A DNA stretch of 64,000 nt from Desulfobacteraceae bacterium (lineage in GTDB: Bacteria; Desulfobacterota; Desulfobacteria; Desulfobacterales; Desulfococcaceae): positions 1 through 64,000 of the forward strand of contig JAABRU010000005.1 of the NCBI GenBank assembly GCA_011390755.1, in the 5' to 3' direction. The notes beneath the pieces were generated by a model. The model was not told where the DNA came from. It was given only the letters and a program-made list of their open reading frames with translations, and did no database searches. Positions 1-9,609 of this stretch are shown here, one piece after another. The position numbers and the translations under genes are program-made. How positions within the stretch are numbered: position 1 is the stretch's first letter; each line of letters begins with the position of its first letter.

Positions 1-190
1 TCTTTCTCCTGAACACTTCGGTTCAGGGGCTGCATTGTCCTCCGGGCTCCGTACATACCCGTTACCGGGAATGCACGCCGGAGTAAGAAACTGCCGGCAG
101 CACGGCAGGCTGAACTACCGTATTGTAGGGTATCAGCAATTAAATCAGCGACTTTCACGTCGCACCCGCTGGATCGCCGGGTTAGAAATT
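1..190 (+). pseudogene. possible degraded 3' end of an IS200/IS605-type tnpB (OrfB) gene at window edge
   Basis: Frame 3 reads ...VQGLHCPPGSVHTRYRECTPE*...ISDFHVAPAGSPG*, interrupted by several stops; the terminal AGSPG resembles the C-terminus of many TnpB proteins. No intact ORF. Confidence 0.2.
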
Positions 191-198
191 TTCTTATT

Positions 199-426
199 TC
201 AGGCAAAATCGGCAACAGGTATATTACGCTTCTCAGCAAAACTTTGACGATGAAGTTTAATGCGCTCAATTTCATGCAAAGTTTCCGCCGCCATATAAGT
301 TTCGCCGCAGATTGAGCAGTTTACAACAGGAATATTTTCAATTATCAACAAATTAATGCCTTTTCCATAGCTCCTGCTGACCCGCCGGATACGCCCGCCG
401 TCTTTTCCGCAAATTTCACAAATCAT
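199..426 (-). CDS. YgiT-type zinc finger protein (MqsA-like antitoxin N-domain)
   Basis: 75 aa, CxxC (CEIC) ... CxxC (CSIC) with GETYMAAET; directly downstream of a DUF4258-like ORF on the same strand. Confidence 0.75.
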   Translation of the reverse strand: MICEICGKDGGRIRRVSRSYGKGINLLIIENIPVVNCSICGETYMAAETLHEIERIKLHRQSFAEKRNIPVADFA

Positions 427-432
427 AGAATT

Positions 433-720
433 TCACTCTGTTTCAAGATATACAGTTATTATGACCAGACTGCCGGTAAGACTCAGTTTGCTTACAACAG
501 CAGCTTCATTTCCCCCGAATGTTTCACCGGAAATAACATATTTCCATTCTCCGGTATTTATGTCTTTTTGCCGTTCTGTGATTTCACCTGTAAGCAGACA
601 GTGCTCGACATCGAAAATTGTAAGTCCGTCATCGTTCATCTCTTCTTCAGCATGTAATGTCATTACATACTTTCGGATACGGACTTTTTCTCTGATTTCT
701 TTTAATACAGATTCAAACAT
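433..720 (-). CDS. DUF4258-domain protein (putative toxin partner of YgiT-type antitoxin)
   Basis: 95 aa; RKYVMTLHAEEEMNDDGLTIFDVEHCLLTGEI...ERQKD typical of DUF4258; 6 bp gap to YgiT ORF. Confidence 0.75.
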   Translation of the reverse strand: MFESVLKEIREKVRIRKYVMTLHAEEEMNDDGLTIFDVEHCLLTGEITERQKDINTGEWKYVISGETFGGNEAAVVSKLSLTGSLVIITVYLETE

Positions 721-1246
721 CAGACGCTTTTCATTTTAAGGCAAAGCAATAATAATTTGGTAGTGGTGTTTTTTTGACTGACGTATTTCATTGTGATAAA
801 CTTTTATTATAATGACTGATAAACATTTTTATGCGTTTTTCGTGCATATCCCGACTTTTGCTGAAAGAGAGGGTTTTCCGCACCACGCAGGGGCATCGCT
901 TCGGTTTACCCTAAAATTAAGCTCTGACAAAGCACTATGCTGAAATCTTTTTCAGATTTCAGCATAAAATTGCAGGTCGGGTTAGCGTATTTCGGCAAAC
1001 TCAGTAAGCAGGCGCAACCTGACATCTTTACATTATGTCGGAATACCAACCGTTTTAAGTGAAATCATGAATCAGGTTCTGCTGACATTTACGAGGGATA
1101 AAGGGGGGTGGAAGGGTGAAAAATCCTGCCCCCCTCTATACCCTCTCAGGAGGGGAATAAGAGAACTTAACAGTCATTATAACTCAGCATGGGGAATGAG
1201 AACTTCCCTACCCCCCTGAACCTATTCCTGAATCCCAATCCCTGTC

Positions 1247-2419
1247 TTAGGGACAGACCGATTCTGTAAACACAAACTCGCCTTTGTCACTGATTTTCAC
1301 AACCACGGCGCATTTGATGGGATCACCCTGTTCGTCAAATTTCATTTTTCCGGTAATGCCGTCAAATTCGGCAATTCCGGCAATGGCATCCCGCAGGTTT
1401 TTCCGGTCGTCTTTCAGCTTTCCGCTGATTTTGCCCATATCCTGCAGGCCTTTGAGGACAATACGGGTTGCATCCCAGGTCAGGGCGGCAACATCGGCAG
1501 GTTCATAACCGTATTTTTTGTGGTAACGGTCAATAAATTCTTTGGTGGCCCCGGTGGCTCCGGCAGCCGCATAATGGGTGGAGAAATAGTGACCTTTGCA
1601 GTCATCCCCGCACAGGGGCATGAGTTCGGAATTTCCCCAGGCATCCGCGCCCATAAAAGGGCCTTTCCATCCCAGATCATGGGCCTGTTTTACCGTCAGT
1701 GCCACTTCATTATAGTTGTTGGGCAGGAAAATAAAATCCGGTTTGGCAGCAATAATTTTGGTCAGCTGCGCGCTGAAATCCTGATCTTTGTCTCCGTAAC
1801 TTTCAAATGCCACAACAGAACCCGCGCCGTTTTTCTTTTCAAAATCGGCTTTGAAGATTTCAGCCAGTCCTTTGCTGTAATCATTGGCCAGAGCATACAG
1901 TACAGCGGCTTTTTTGGCCTGAAACTGTTTCATGGCAAAATCCACGGCCACCGGTCCCTGAAAGGGATCCAGGAAAGCCGCACGGAAGACCCATTCCCGG
2001 TCTTTGGTGGTATCCGGGTTGGTGGACCAGGGGGAAATCATGGGAGTACGGTTGTCATTACAGGTTCCTCCCGCAGGAACGGCCTGTTTACTGGAATTGG
2101 GACCGATAATTGCCAGTACATCATCCTGTTCAATGAGCTTCAGTGCGGCCGTCACCGCGGACTCGGCCTTGGATTCATTGTCTTCATAAGTAAATTCCAG
2201 CATGTATTTTTCCCCGCCGATGTCCAGACCGCCTGCCCCGTTAATATCTTCTTTGAGCATTTCGGCTGCAAATTTGGATTCTTCCCCGACTTTGGGAATA
2301 TCTCCGGTCAGGGGAATATTAAAACCGATTTTTACCACTTTCTCCGCGCTCCATGCGCAGGGAGAAAACACCATTACCGCTGCCGTACACAGGGCCAGAC
2401 CCATCAGGTATTTACGCAT
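1247..2419 (-). CDS. branched-chain amino acid ABC transporter substrate-binding protein (LivK/Leu-binding family)
   Basis: 390 aa with signal peptide; KIGFNIPLTGDIPKVGEESKFAAEMLKEDINGAGG; VLAIIGPNSSKQAVPAG. Confidence 0.9.
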   Translation of the reverse strand: MRKYLMGLALCTAAVMVFSPCAWSAEKVVKIGFNIPLTGDIPKVGEESKFAAEMLKEDINGAGGLDIGGEKYMLEFTYEDNESKAESAVTAALKLIEQDDVLAIIGPNSSKQAVPAGGTCNDNRTPMISPWSTNPDTTKDREWVFRAAFLDPFQGPVAVDFAMKQFQAKKAAVLYALANDYSKGLAEIFKADFEKKNGAGSVVAFESYGDKDQDFSAQLTKIIAAKPDFIFLPNNYNEVALTVKQAHDLGWKGPFMGADAWGNSELMPLCGDDCKGHYFSTHYAAAGATGATKEFIDRYHKKYGYEPADVAALTWDATRIVLKGLQDMGKISGKLKDDRKNLRDAIAGIAEFDGITGKMKFDEQGDPIKCAVVVKISDKGEFVFTESVCP

Positions 2420-2517
2420 CCTCTTCTCCTTTTCAAAACAATGTTTAAAAATAACAACATAAGTTTATACGAAAAAAACATCATCTGCTACCACAGGGGA
2501 AATTTTTTTTCAATCTT

Positions 2518-2943
2518 TTATTTTGCTTTTTCAGCTTTGGCGGCTATCGCTGCCCTGAATTTGGCTGCATGAATGATAAATCTCTCATGCGTTCCTTTGG
2601 AAATAATATCCGCACCGTCATGGGCCTCTATGGAAAAGGTCAGTTTTTTGCCTTCCATTTTTTCCAGCCTGACTTTCACCGTAACCGTAAAACCGGGCGG
2701 TGTGGCCGCTGTATGGCTCAGGTGAAAACCAATGCCCACACTCTGCTCATCGGGCCAGTCCAGATACGGATGAATGGCTTTGATGCAGACAAATTCAAAA
2801 AGCCCGATCATATAACCCGAAGCCAGCACATCGGGCATAATTTTTCCTTCCTCAAATTCCGGAAAAAGATGGGGAACAGTTTTATCTGCCGGAACGGTGT
2901 ACTGAAATTCAAATTCCAAACCTTCTTTCAGAGAATCTTTCAT
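2518..2943 (-). CDS. thioesterase family protein (FlK-like hot-dog fold)
   Basis: 141 aa; VPADKTVPHLFPEF...VLASGYMIGLFEFVCIKAI...SVGIGFHLSHTAATPPG. Confidence 0.8.
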   Translation of the reverse strand: MKDSLKEGLEFEFQYTVPADKTVPHLFPEFEEGKIMPDVLASGYMIGLFEFVCIKAIHPYLDWPDEQSVGIGFHLSHTAATPPGFTVTVKVRLEKMEGKKLTFSIEAHDGADIISKGTHERFIIHAAKFRAAIAAKAEKAK

Positions 2944-3048
2944 TTTTCCTCCATAAAAATTATTCGCTTATTAAGATGAAACATTCATTGCATTGAGGAA
3001 ATCCGGATAATAAACCGAATTTCCCAACTCCCTGACACCCAGGCCATT

Positions 3049-3303
3049 TTACTCTCCCGGATTTCTGCCTTTCTGACTGCCCAGGGGCACATTGCACTTG
3101 GGACATCTTCCGGCATATACGCTGACACGCCCCTGCCATCCGCAGCTTTGGCAACGGGCCGCCTGGCTGTGCGGGTCTTCCTTTTCTCCTGCAAACATTT
3201 TCCGGATAAAGGACAGCAGCATGATAACTCCCACAGCGCACCCGCCGTAAATCAGTAAATCTTTTAGAGTAAAATCTCCGAAAACAAGCATTTCCAGATC
3301 CAT
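3049..3303 (-). CDS. small membrane protein with C-terminal zinc ribbon
   Basis: Start at MDLEMLVFGDF; one TM segment then CQSCGWQGRVSVYAGRCPKCNVPLG. Confidence 0.6.
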   Translation of the reverse strand: MDLEMLVFGDFTLKDLLIYGGCAVGVIMLLSFIRKMFAGEKEDPHSQAARCQSCGWQGRVSVYAGRCPKCNVPLGSQKGRNPGE

Positions 3304-3720
3304 CACAACCTCCTTTCTCTGACTGATTATTGCAGTAAGGTTTTTAGCATATACCGGGAATGAATGCAAATTCCATATTTACAAAAAACAATATATTGCA
3401 ACAGTTCGGTAAAAAAAAAATCGGTATGAATAATTTCAGCAGCTTATGAAATGAATACGGAATATCCGTACTTAGAACCTGCCCGAAAACCTGTTTACCG
3501 GTATCCCAAACCCCTGTTTTAAGAAGATTCAAAAATTGGTTTCGGAGGTTTTCGGATATTGATTTAATGATTTCTGGCAGTTATGGTTTTATGTCCTGTG
3601 CGTCGGAAAAATTACCGAACCATTGATATTGATGAATCATTAACAATTCCGGAATTCTGATTCTGTGCTGCTCCGAATTTTCCGGGCAAAGACGCACGGC
3701 AGGGAGTTTTTCAAGAGACC

Positions 3721-3830
3721 CTAATGCATTGTCAAATTTGATTTTATGACTTCCGGGCCCAGACCGTGAGGAAGGGGAGCGCGGAACCGCTGTCTTCAGG
3801 TCATAATTTCAAAATTGACAGAGCACTAAG
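3721..3830. repeat. ~110 bp MITE-like imperfect inverted repeat
   Basis: Left arm taatgcattgtcaaatttgattttatgactt is the imperfect reverse complement of right arm aggtcataatttcaaaattgacagagcacta. Confidence 0.5.
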
Positions 3831-4172
3831 TTAAAGGTGAAGGAATTCCGAATGTTCGGCTGAGATCACGTCGAAGCCTGAACGTTTGGGACGCTGAAAT
3901 AATTCGGAAAATTCTGCCAAAATTCCGTCTCACTTCATTTTGGCATTCCGGAAATTCCTCAACTGAATGGTATTGATGCCTTTCTGCGGTCTTATCAGGA
4001 TCGGATTTATCCGGACAGCGTTATTGGATTTTCCTGCTGTTCGGATTTGTTTCATGGGCAAGTAGGAATTTTCTGCCCTTGAATACTCCCTTCATCCCAT
4101 TGATTTTTTTCTTTACAGATGGCATCTTATTTTCAACCAAAAACGGTAATATGAAAAATAAGGAGGGATCGT

Positions 4173-5300
4173 ATGTTAAAATCAAAAGTTTTTTTTCAAA
4201 AGTGCAGTTTTATTTGTCTGCTGATGACATTCATGGCTTTGATCTGTCCGGTCCGGGGTGAGGATGGTGCACAGATAGCAAGGGTTACACCTGTGCAGGA
4301 ACAGAAACAGGAACAAAAAATGAATAAAATCAAAACGCTTATGGCCCGGATGGATGCTGAGGAACTGACGGAACAGAAAAAAATTGAAATGATACCGGAA
4401 ATTCTGGAGTTGGCAAAAGAATTGGCGAATGATGCCCAACTAAACGGCAACATTGCTCTTTCGACTGAAGTATTGGATATTGTCAACAACGTAACGGAAA
4501 TTCTGTCCGGGATTCTTCAGACATCATCAGCGGATGTGAAAATAGTCGGTGCTGTGGCGGATGTATCAAAAACAACTGCACAGATCACGCAGACTGTGGC
4601 GGATACTGCCGGAGCCGCAGGCAGTCCGGAACTTGCCGGTCAGGTATTAAACACAGTGAATAAGATAACGGACAATCTGTCAGGGCTTATCCGGGCCCCC
4701 GCAGCGGATGCCAATATCATCGGTGCTGTGGCAGATGTATCAAAAACAAGCGCACAGATCGCGCAGACTGTGGTGGCGGATACTGCCGGAGCCGCAGGCA
4801 TTAGTCCGGAACTTGCCGGTCAGGCACTAAACACCGTGGATAAAATAGCGGACAATCTGTCAGCAATTATGCAGGTATCCGCAGCGGATGCGGATGCAGT
4901 CAGTGCTGTGGCAGATGTATCAAAAACAGCCGCACAGATTACACAGACTGTGGCGGATGCTGCCAAAGATGCGGATAACCAGGAATTGGCTCAGCATGCG
5001 GTAACGGTGGCAGGTGAACTGAAGGCTGTAACGCATCAGGTTGCAGTTGCAGCGCAGCAGATTACCGCTACCAGCACGGATGAGAACACTGTCAGTACAG
5101 CCGAAATAATTATTCAGGAAGTTCAGGAGACGGATAATCTTCTCCAATCTGCTGTGGATGTATCTGTACAGGCCGGTGCTTCTCCCCCTCCCGCTCCATC
5201 CGCCGGTACTTCCCAGGCAGTTACAGCAGATCCTGCTCAGATACTGGATGTGCAGATGGATGAACCGATCAGTGACAATAAACCTGCCAGTCCCAATTGA
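4173..5300 (+). CDS. secreted alpha-helical repeat protein
   Basis: 375 aa, signal peptide; about three ~58-60 aa repeats (VGAVADVSKTTAQITQTVADTAGAAG...ELAGQVLNTVNKITDNLSGLI). Confidence 0.6.
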   Translation: MLKSKVFFQKCSFICLLMTFMALICPVRGEDGAQIARVTPVQEQKQEQKMNKIKTLMARMDAEELTEQKKIEMIPEILELAKELANDAQLNGNIALSTEVLDIVNNVTEILSGILQTSSADVKIVGAVADVSKTTAQITQTVADTAGAAGSPELAGQVLNTVNKITDNLSGLIRAPAADANIIGAVADVSKTSAQIAQTVVADTAGAAGISPELAGQALNTVDKIADNLSAIMQVSAADADAVSAVADVSKTAAQITQTVADAAKDADNQELAQHAVTVAGELKAVTHQVAVAAQQITATSTDENTVSTAEIIIQEVQETDNLLQSAVDVSVQAGASPPPAPSAGTSQAVTADPAQILDVQMDEPISDNKPASPN

Positions 5301-5432
5301 TAAGTAGTACATACAGGGTGTCATATAAAACCGCCATGAGTTATGACTCACAACGAAGCATGAAAGTTTCAACCGTTCCCGGGCTCCGTCTCCGGCAGTG
5401 TGTGAGGCAGAGCCTCATCCAATGCGTTCCCG

Positions 5433-5457
5433 GGCAGAGCCCGGGAACGGGTCAGGC
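5433..5457. repeat. perfect hairpin cgttcccgggc-aga-gcccgggaacg within a repetitive intergenic tract
   Basis: 11 bp perfect inverted repeat with 3 nt loop; partial extra copy (cgttcccgggctc) ~60 bp upstream. Confidence 0.7.
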
Positions 5458-5529
5458 TGCGGAGGAGTGCGAAAATTAAGGCGGAGGCCGGTTTTTCGCA
5501 GACACTTTCATATAAAAAATAGTGACAGA

Positions 5530-5628
5530 TAAGGGATTACATCTGCTGATTTTGTCAGCACACATCCCCCGGAGTTTCCGGGGGGAAAACAGGTTCTCAG
5601 TGACAGGGGCAGCAGATTTAATCCCTTA
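5530..5628 (+). other. candidate structured leader (or small palindromic element) upstream of the EPS operon
   Basis: taagggattacatctgctg (5530-5548) pairs 18/19 with cagcagatttaatccctta (5610-5628); nested tgtca/tgaca and cccccggagtttccggggg hairpin. Confidence 0.45.
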
Positions 5629-5684
5629 GCAAATCATGAATAAATGACACTGAAATCAGAATCCACAGTAAGGAGTATCAGAGT

Positions 5685-6944
5685 ATGAAAAAAAATTTAC
5701 TTGCAACAGGGAGAACAGTTCTGATTTTTCTTGTTTTTTTTCTCTGTGTTACAGAGCATTCCCCTGCCAGTCGGATTATCATACAACCGCTTGTGGCGGT
5801 TCAGGAGGCAGCCATGGATCCGGGCGGCCGACTGCGCATTGCCCCCAAAGTATCTGCAAGCAGTCGTTATGACAGCAATTTTTATAACACAGCAAGGGAT
5901 GAGAGAGGTGTGTTCACCTATCTGATGCAGCCGGGAATCGAAATGGAATATTATACCGCCAAAAGCAGCGTCACACTGGGTTATACACTGGATGCCTATT
6001 TTTATCATGACAATGACGATGTTCCGATAGGTCAAAAGGATGCCGATGAGGATGATTATGTGGGACATACCTTCCATTTTAATGTCCGCACTGCGCCGTT
6101 TGCCAAATTGTCCCTGGAACTTGATGAAATCTATTTTAAAACCCGTGAAGAGAGCAAGGCAGACCGTTTTGCCAATGATACCAGTCGGGAAAAATATTAT
6201 ATCAACAGACTGACCCCCGGATTGTTTTACAGGTGGAATGAACGCTTTTCATCGGCTGCCAGATACCGCAATACCATTACCGAATATGACAGGGAATCAG
6301 ATGCAAGTTCCAAAGAGAACAGGGGTATTTTTGATCTGACCTACCATTTTTCACCGCTGTCTTCCCTTACTCTGGACTATCAGATATGGGACAGAAATTA
6401 TGATGTGGATATTTCGGATTATACATCCAACCAGGTGGAGCTGGTGTACAGAAAACAGGCAAAGCACCTGGGTTTTGAAGCCGGGGCAGGATATCATTCC
6501 CGCAGCTTCGACGATGATTCCAGAGACGGAACCGATACCCTGCATTATCATGCGGGTCTGAGCGCGCAGACGGCAAAAAGCAGAGGGGAACTTGTATTTG
6601 AGGAAAACTACAATGATGCTGTTACCGCCGATGATTTTTACAAAGCCAGAAAATTGAATCTGAGTCTCGGACGTACTTTCGGCAGGTATCTGGATACCGG
6701 CATATCGGGCTTTTACCAGATGAATGATTATGAAGACTGGATGGAATACCGTTCTGATCCGGAAAACCGGGAAGATGATATTTTTGGTCTTTCGGCCAGT
6801 GTCCGCTATAAATTTGCCCGCTGGCTGGCCCTGGGGCTGGAAGGCGGTTATGAAGACCGGGATTCCAATCTGGATGCATATGATTATGATAACAAATTTA
6901 TCATGCTCAAAGTGGATTCGGTTTATGATGCGGTGAGGCGGTAA
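5685..6944 (+). CDS. outer-membrane beta-barrel protein of EPS locus
   Basis: 419 aa, signal peptide; alternating beta-strand pattern, SSRYDSNFYNTARDERGVFTYLMQPGIEMEYYTAKSSVTLGYTLDAYFY. Confidence 0.75.
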   Translation: MKKNLLATGRTVLIFLVFFLCVTEHSPASRIIIQPLVAVQEAAMDPGGRLRIAPKVSASSRYDSNFYNTARDERGVFTYLMQPGIEMEYYTAKSSVTLGYTLDAYFYHDNDDVPIGQKDADEDDYVGHTFHFNVRTAPFAKLSLELDEIYFKTREESKADRFANDTSREKYYINRLTPGLFYRWNERFSSAARYRNTITEYDRESDASSKENRGIFDLTYHFSPLSSLTLDYQIWDRNYDVDISDYTSNQVELVYRKQAKHLGFEAGAGYHSRSFDDDSRDGTDTLHYHAGLSAQTAKSRGELVFEENYNDAVTADDFYKARKLNLSLGRTFGRYLDTGISGFYQMNDYEDWMEYRSDPENREDDIFGLSASVRYKFARWLALGLEGGYEDRDSNLDAYDYDNKFIMLKVDSVYDAVRR

Positions 6945-6950
6945 GGGGGG

Positions 6951-7102
6951 CGGTGTCGGGTGTTCGGTGTCAGGTGTTCGGTGTCAGGTGTTCGGTGTCA
7001 GGTGTTCGGTGTCGGGGGTTCGGTGTCAGGTGTTCGGTGTCAGGTGTTCGGTGTCAGGTGTTCGGTGTCGGGTGTTCGGTGTCGGGGGTTCGGTGGCCGG
7101 TG
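6951..7102. repeat. 14-bp tandem repeat (minisatellite), ~10 copies of GTGTTCGGTGTCAG
   Basis: Direct reading of sequence between the OMP gene and the Wza-like gene. Confidence 0.95.
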
Positions 7103-7129
7103 GATTGAAGACAGGGTTTTCAAAAGCAG

Positions 7130-8053
7130 GTGTTTATGATGTCACATTTTTATGAATTCATATATAAAAGCATATTGTCCGGAATTGCGGCAGTGATTTT
7201 CCTGATGCTGCCTGTCTCTGTGTCCGCTCAGGGAGAAGGATACCGCATCGGGCACAGAGATGTTCTTTCCCTGGCGATTTATGCCGGGGGAGAAGAGCAG
7301 CAGTCTGTCGTGGTCAGTGTGGATACCCGCGGCATAATAAATGTGCCTTTTATCGGTCCGGTAAAAGCCGACGGGATGACTCTTTCCGAGCTGCAGATGC
7401 AGATCCGGGAACCCCTGGCCAGGGATTTCTTTGTTGACCCCGAAGTGATCCTGTATATTAAAGAATACCACAGTCTTTATTATTATATCTCCGGTGCTGT
7501 GGCTTCGCCCGGCCTGTATGAAACGACTTCAAAGATCACCCTCATGCAGCTGATTGCCAAGGCAGGAGGGGTTTTGCCGGAGCGGCAGGATAAAGCCTAT
7601 ATCCTGCGGGATGCCGCCAAAGAAGTTCAGGAGGGGGAAAAACCGGAAGACCTGATAATGAAACGGGACAGCAGGGAAGAAGTGGATTTGCAAAAACTGC
7701 TGGATCAGGTGGATATGACCCAGAATATCATGCTGCAGCCCGGGGATGTGATTTATATCCCTCTGAAAGATGAAAATGAGATTGAAGAGGAAAAACCCAG
7801 TGTCTATGTGGAAGGGGAGGTACGAAATCCCGGCGCATATAACTATAAATACGGAATGACCGCCCTTAATGCCTGTATTCTGGCTGGCGGATTCAGCAAA
7901 TATGCCGCGCCCAACCGCACCCGCATTATCCGCAAAAAAGAAGAGGAACAGCTTATCATCCGCATTAACCTGGACGATGTGAAAAAAGGCCGGAAAAATG
8001 ATGTGGAACTGGAACCCGGAGATATGATTCATGTGCCGGAAAGCTGGTTCTGA
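7130..8053 (+). CDS. polysaccharide biosynthesis/export protein (Wza-like, SLBB domains)
   Basis: YRIGHRDVLSLAIYAGGEEQQSVVVSVDTRGIINVPFIGPVKADGMTLSELQ; two SLBB-type segments. Confidence 0.9.
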   Translation: MFMMSHFYEFIYKSILSGIAAVIFLMLPVSVSAQGEGYRIGHRDVLSLAIYAGGEEQQSVVVSVDTRGIINVPFIGPVKADGMTLSELQMQIREPLARDFFVDPEVILYIKEYHSLYYYISGAVASPGLYETTSKITLMQLIAKAGGVLPERQDKAYILRDAAKEVQEGEKPEDLIMKRDSREEVDLQKLLDQVDMTQNIMLQPGDVIYIPLKDENEIEEEKPSVYVEGEVRNPGAYNYKYGMTALNACILAGGFSKYAAPNRTRIIRKKEEEQLIIRINLDDVKKGRKNDVELEPGDMIHVPESWF

Positions 8054-8079
8054 ACAGAAAACAGAGAGGATAAGAGAAA

Positions 8080-9597
8080 ATGAATGATCTCAAACATGAT
8101 CCCGATGCCTTTCCGGCAATGGTTCCGGAGATGCAGCCCGAAGAAGAACCCCTGAATATTGCGGATTACTATTTTGTTCTGGCAAAACACAAATGGCTGA
8201 TTTTTTCCTGCCTTCTGATGATTGTCAGTCTGACCCTGTTTTTCACTCTCCGCATGAAACCGGTTTATCAGGCCAGCGGCACTCTGGTGATTGAAAACAG
8301 CCGTTCCGTATCTCCGGTTACCGGAGAATCAATTGAATACGGAAGTTATATCAACCAGCAGATGGCCCTGAATACCCACGCGAAACTGATTAAATCCCGT
8401 CCGGTAATGGAAAAAATTATCCGGGAGCTGAAAATGGATGAAAATTTTCCGGAACAGGGCGCGCAGATCAGTCCCTTAAAAACCTGGTTCATACAGATTT
8501 ACCTGAATATACAGATGATGCTGGGGAAAGAGGAAGAATCCCCCGGGCCGGAAGACAAAGAAAACCTTCTGATCCGTATGCTGGATCAGCAGATCAGCAT
8601 TAAACAGGTGCGGGATACCCATCTGCTTCAGATAGATGTCATGGACAATGAGCCGGAACGGGCCAGGGATATCGCCAATATCACCACCCGGGCCTATATT
8701 GAATTCGATACTTCCGGCCGGCTCCGTTCTTCCAGGGAAATGCTCGGGTGGATGCGGGATCAGTTATATGAAACCCAGAAAAAACTGGAAGATGCCGAAG
8801 CCGCATTTCTGGCATATAAGCAGAAGGAAAAAGTTTTTTCCATTGAAGGCAGACAGGATGTCATCACCCAGCAGATCCGGGATGTCAACAACACCTATCT
8901 GGAAACCCGGAATCTGCGCATGGAACTGGATACCAAGCTGGAGGAACTGGATCGTCTGGCCCGGGGCGGAAAGAATTTTTCCGGGGCAAGGATTCTGCTG
9001 GGCAATGAACTCATTGACAGTCTGTATAAACAGCTGGTGGAGGCGGAAGTGGAACTGAACCGTCTCAGCAAGGTATATAAAAGCAGGCATCCCAAAATTC
9101 TGCAGCTTTCGGGCAAAATCCGGAAAACCCGCGTAAAGCTCAATGAGGAACTGAGCCGGGAAATGCAGAATCTGAAAACCCAGCGCACCGTGCTGCTCAG
9201 TAAAGAGGAAATTTTGCAGAAAACCATGGACGATTTTGAAAACAATGCTCTGGAAGCCAATAAAAAAGAGCTGCAGTACCAGATTTTACAGCGGAACGTG
9301 GAAAGCAACCGGAAGCTCTATGATACCCTTCTGACCAAGATCAAGGCATCGGATATTGATGAAAATCTGGATGTTTCCAATATCCGCATTGCCGAAAAAG
9401 CAGTTACCCCGCTTTTCCCTGTAAAGCCGAATAAAAAACTGAACCTGCTGCTGGGAGCGGTATTGGGTCTGATGCTGGGCGTGGGACTGGCTTTTCTGCG
9501 GGAATATATGGATCAGAGTCTGCGCACCGAAGAAGATGTGCAGAAATTTATCGGACTGCCGGTTCTTTCGGTTATTCCGGAAGCAGAAAAAGTATAA
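8080..9597 (+). CDS. Wzz/GumC-family polysaccharide chain-length determinant
   Basis: 505 aa; N-terminal DYYFVLAKHKWLIF TM, long coiled coil, C-terminal P-rich TM segment FPVKPNKKLNLLLGAVLGLMLGVGLAFLREYMDQSLR. Confidence 0.9.
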   Translation: MNDLKHDPDAFPAMVPEMQPEEEPLNIADYYFVLAKHKWLIFSCLLMIVSLTLFFTLRMKPVYQASGTLVIENSRSVSPVTGESIEYGSYINQQMALNTHAKLIKSRPVMEKIIRELKMDENFPEQGAQISPLKTWFIQIYLNIQMMLGKEEESPGPEDKENLLIRMLDQQISIKQVRDTHLLQIDVMDNEPERARDIANITTRAYIEFDTSGRLRSSREMLGWMRDQLYETQKKLEDAEAAFLAYKQKEKVFSIEGRQDVITQQIRDVNNTYLETRNLRMELDTKLEELDRLARGGKNFSGARILLGNELIDSLYKQLVEAEVELNRLSKVYKSRHPKILQLSGKIRKTRVKLNEELSREMQNLKTQRTVLLSKEEILQKTMDDFENNALEANKKELQYQILQRNVESNRKLYDTLLTKIKASDIDENLDVSNIRIAEKAVTPLFPVKPNKKLNLLLGAVLGLMLGVGLAFLREYMDQSLRTEEDVQKFIGLPVLSVIPEAEKV

Positions 9598-9609
9598 AAG
9601 GATAAAGCA

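Noticed and set aside
1520-2572. 350-aa plus-strand ORF
   Set aside because: Antisense shadow of the LivK-type binding protein gene.
6967-7155. 62-aa ORF MSGVRCQVFGVRC...
   Set aside because: Translation of the 14-bp minisatellite.
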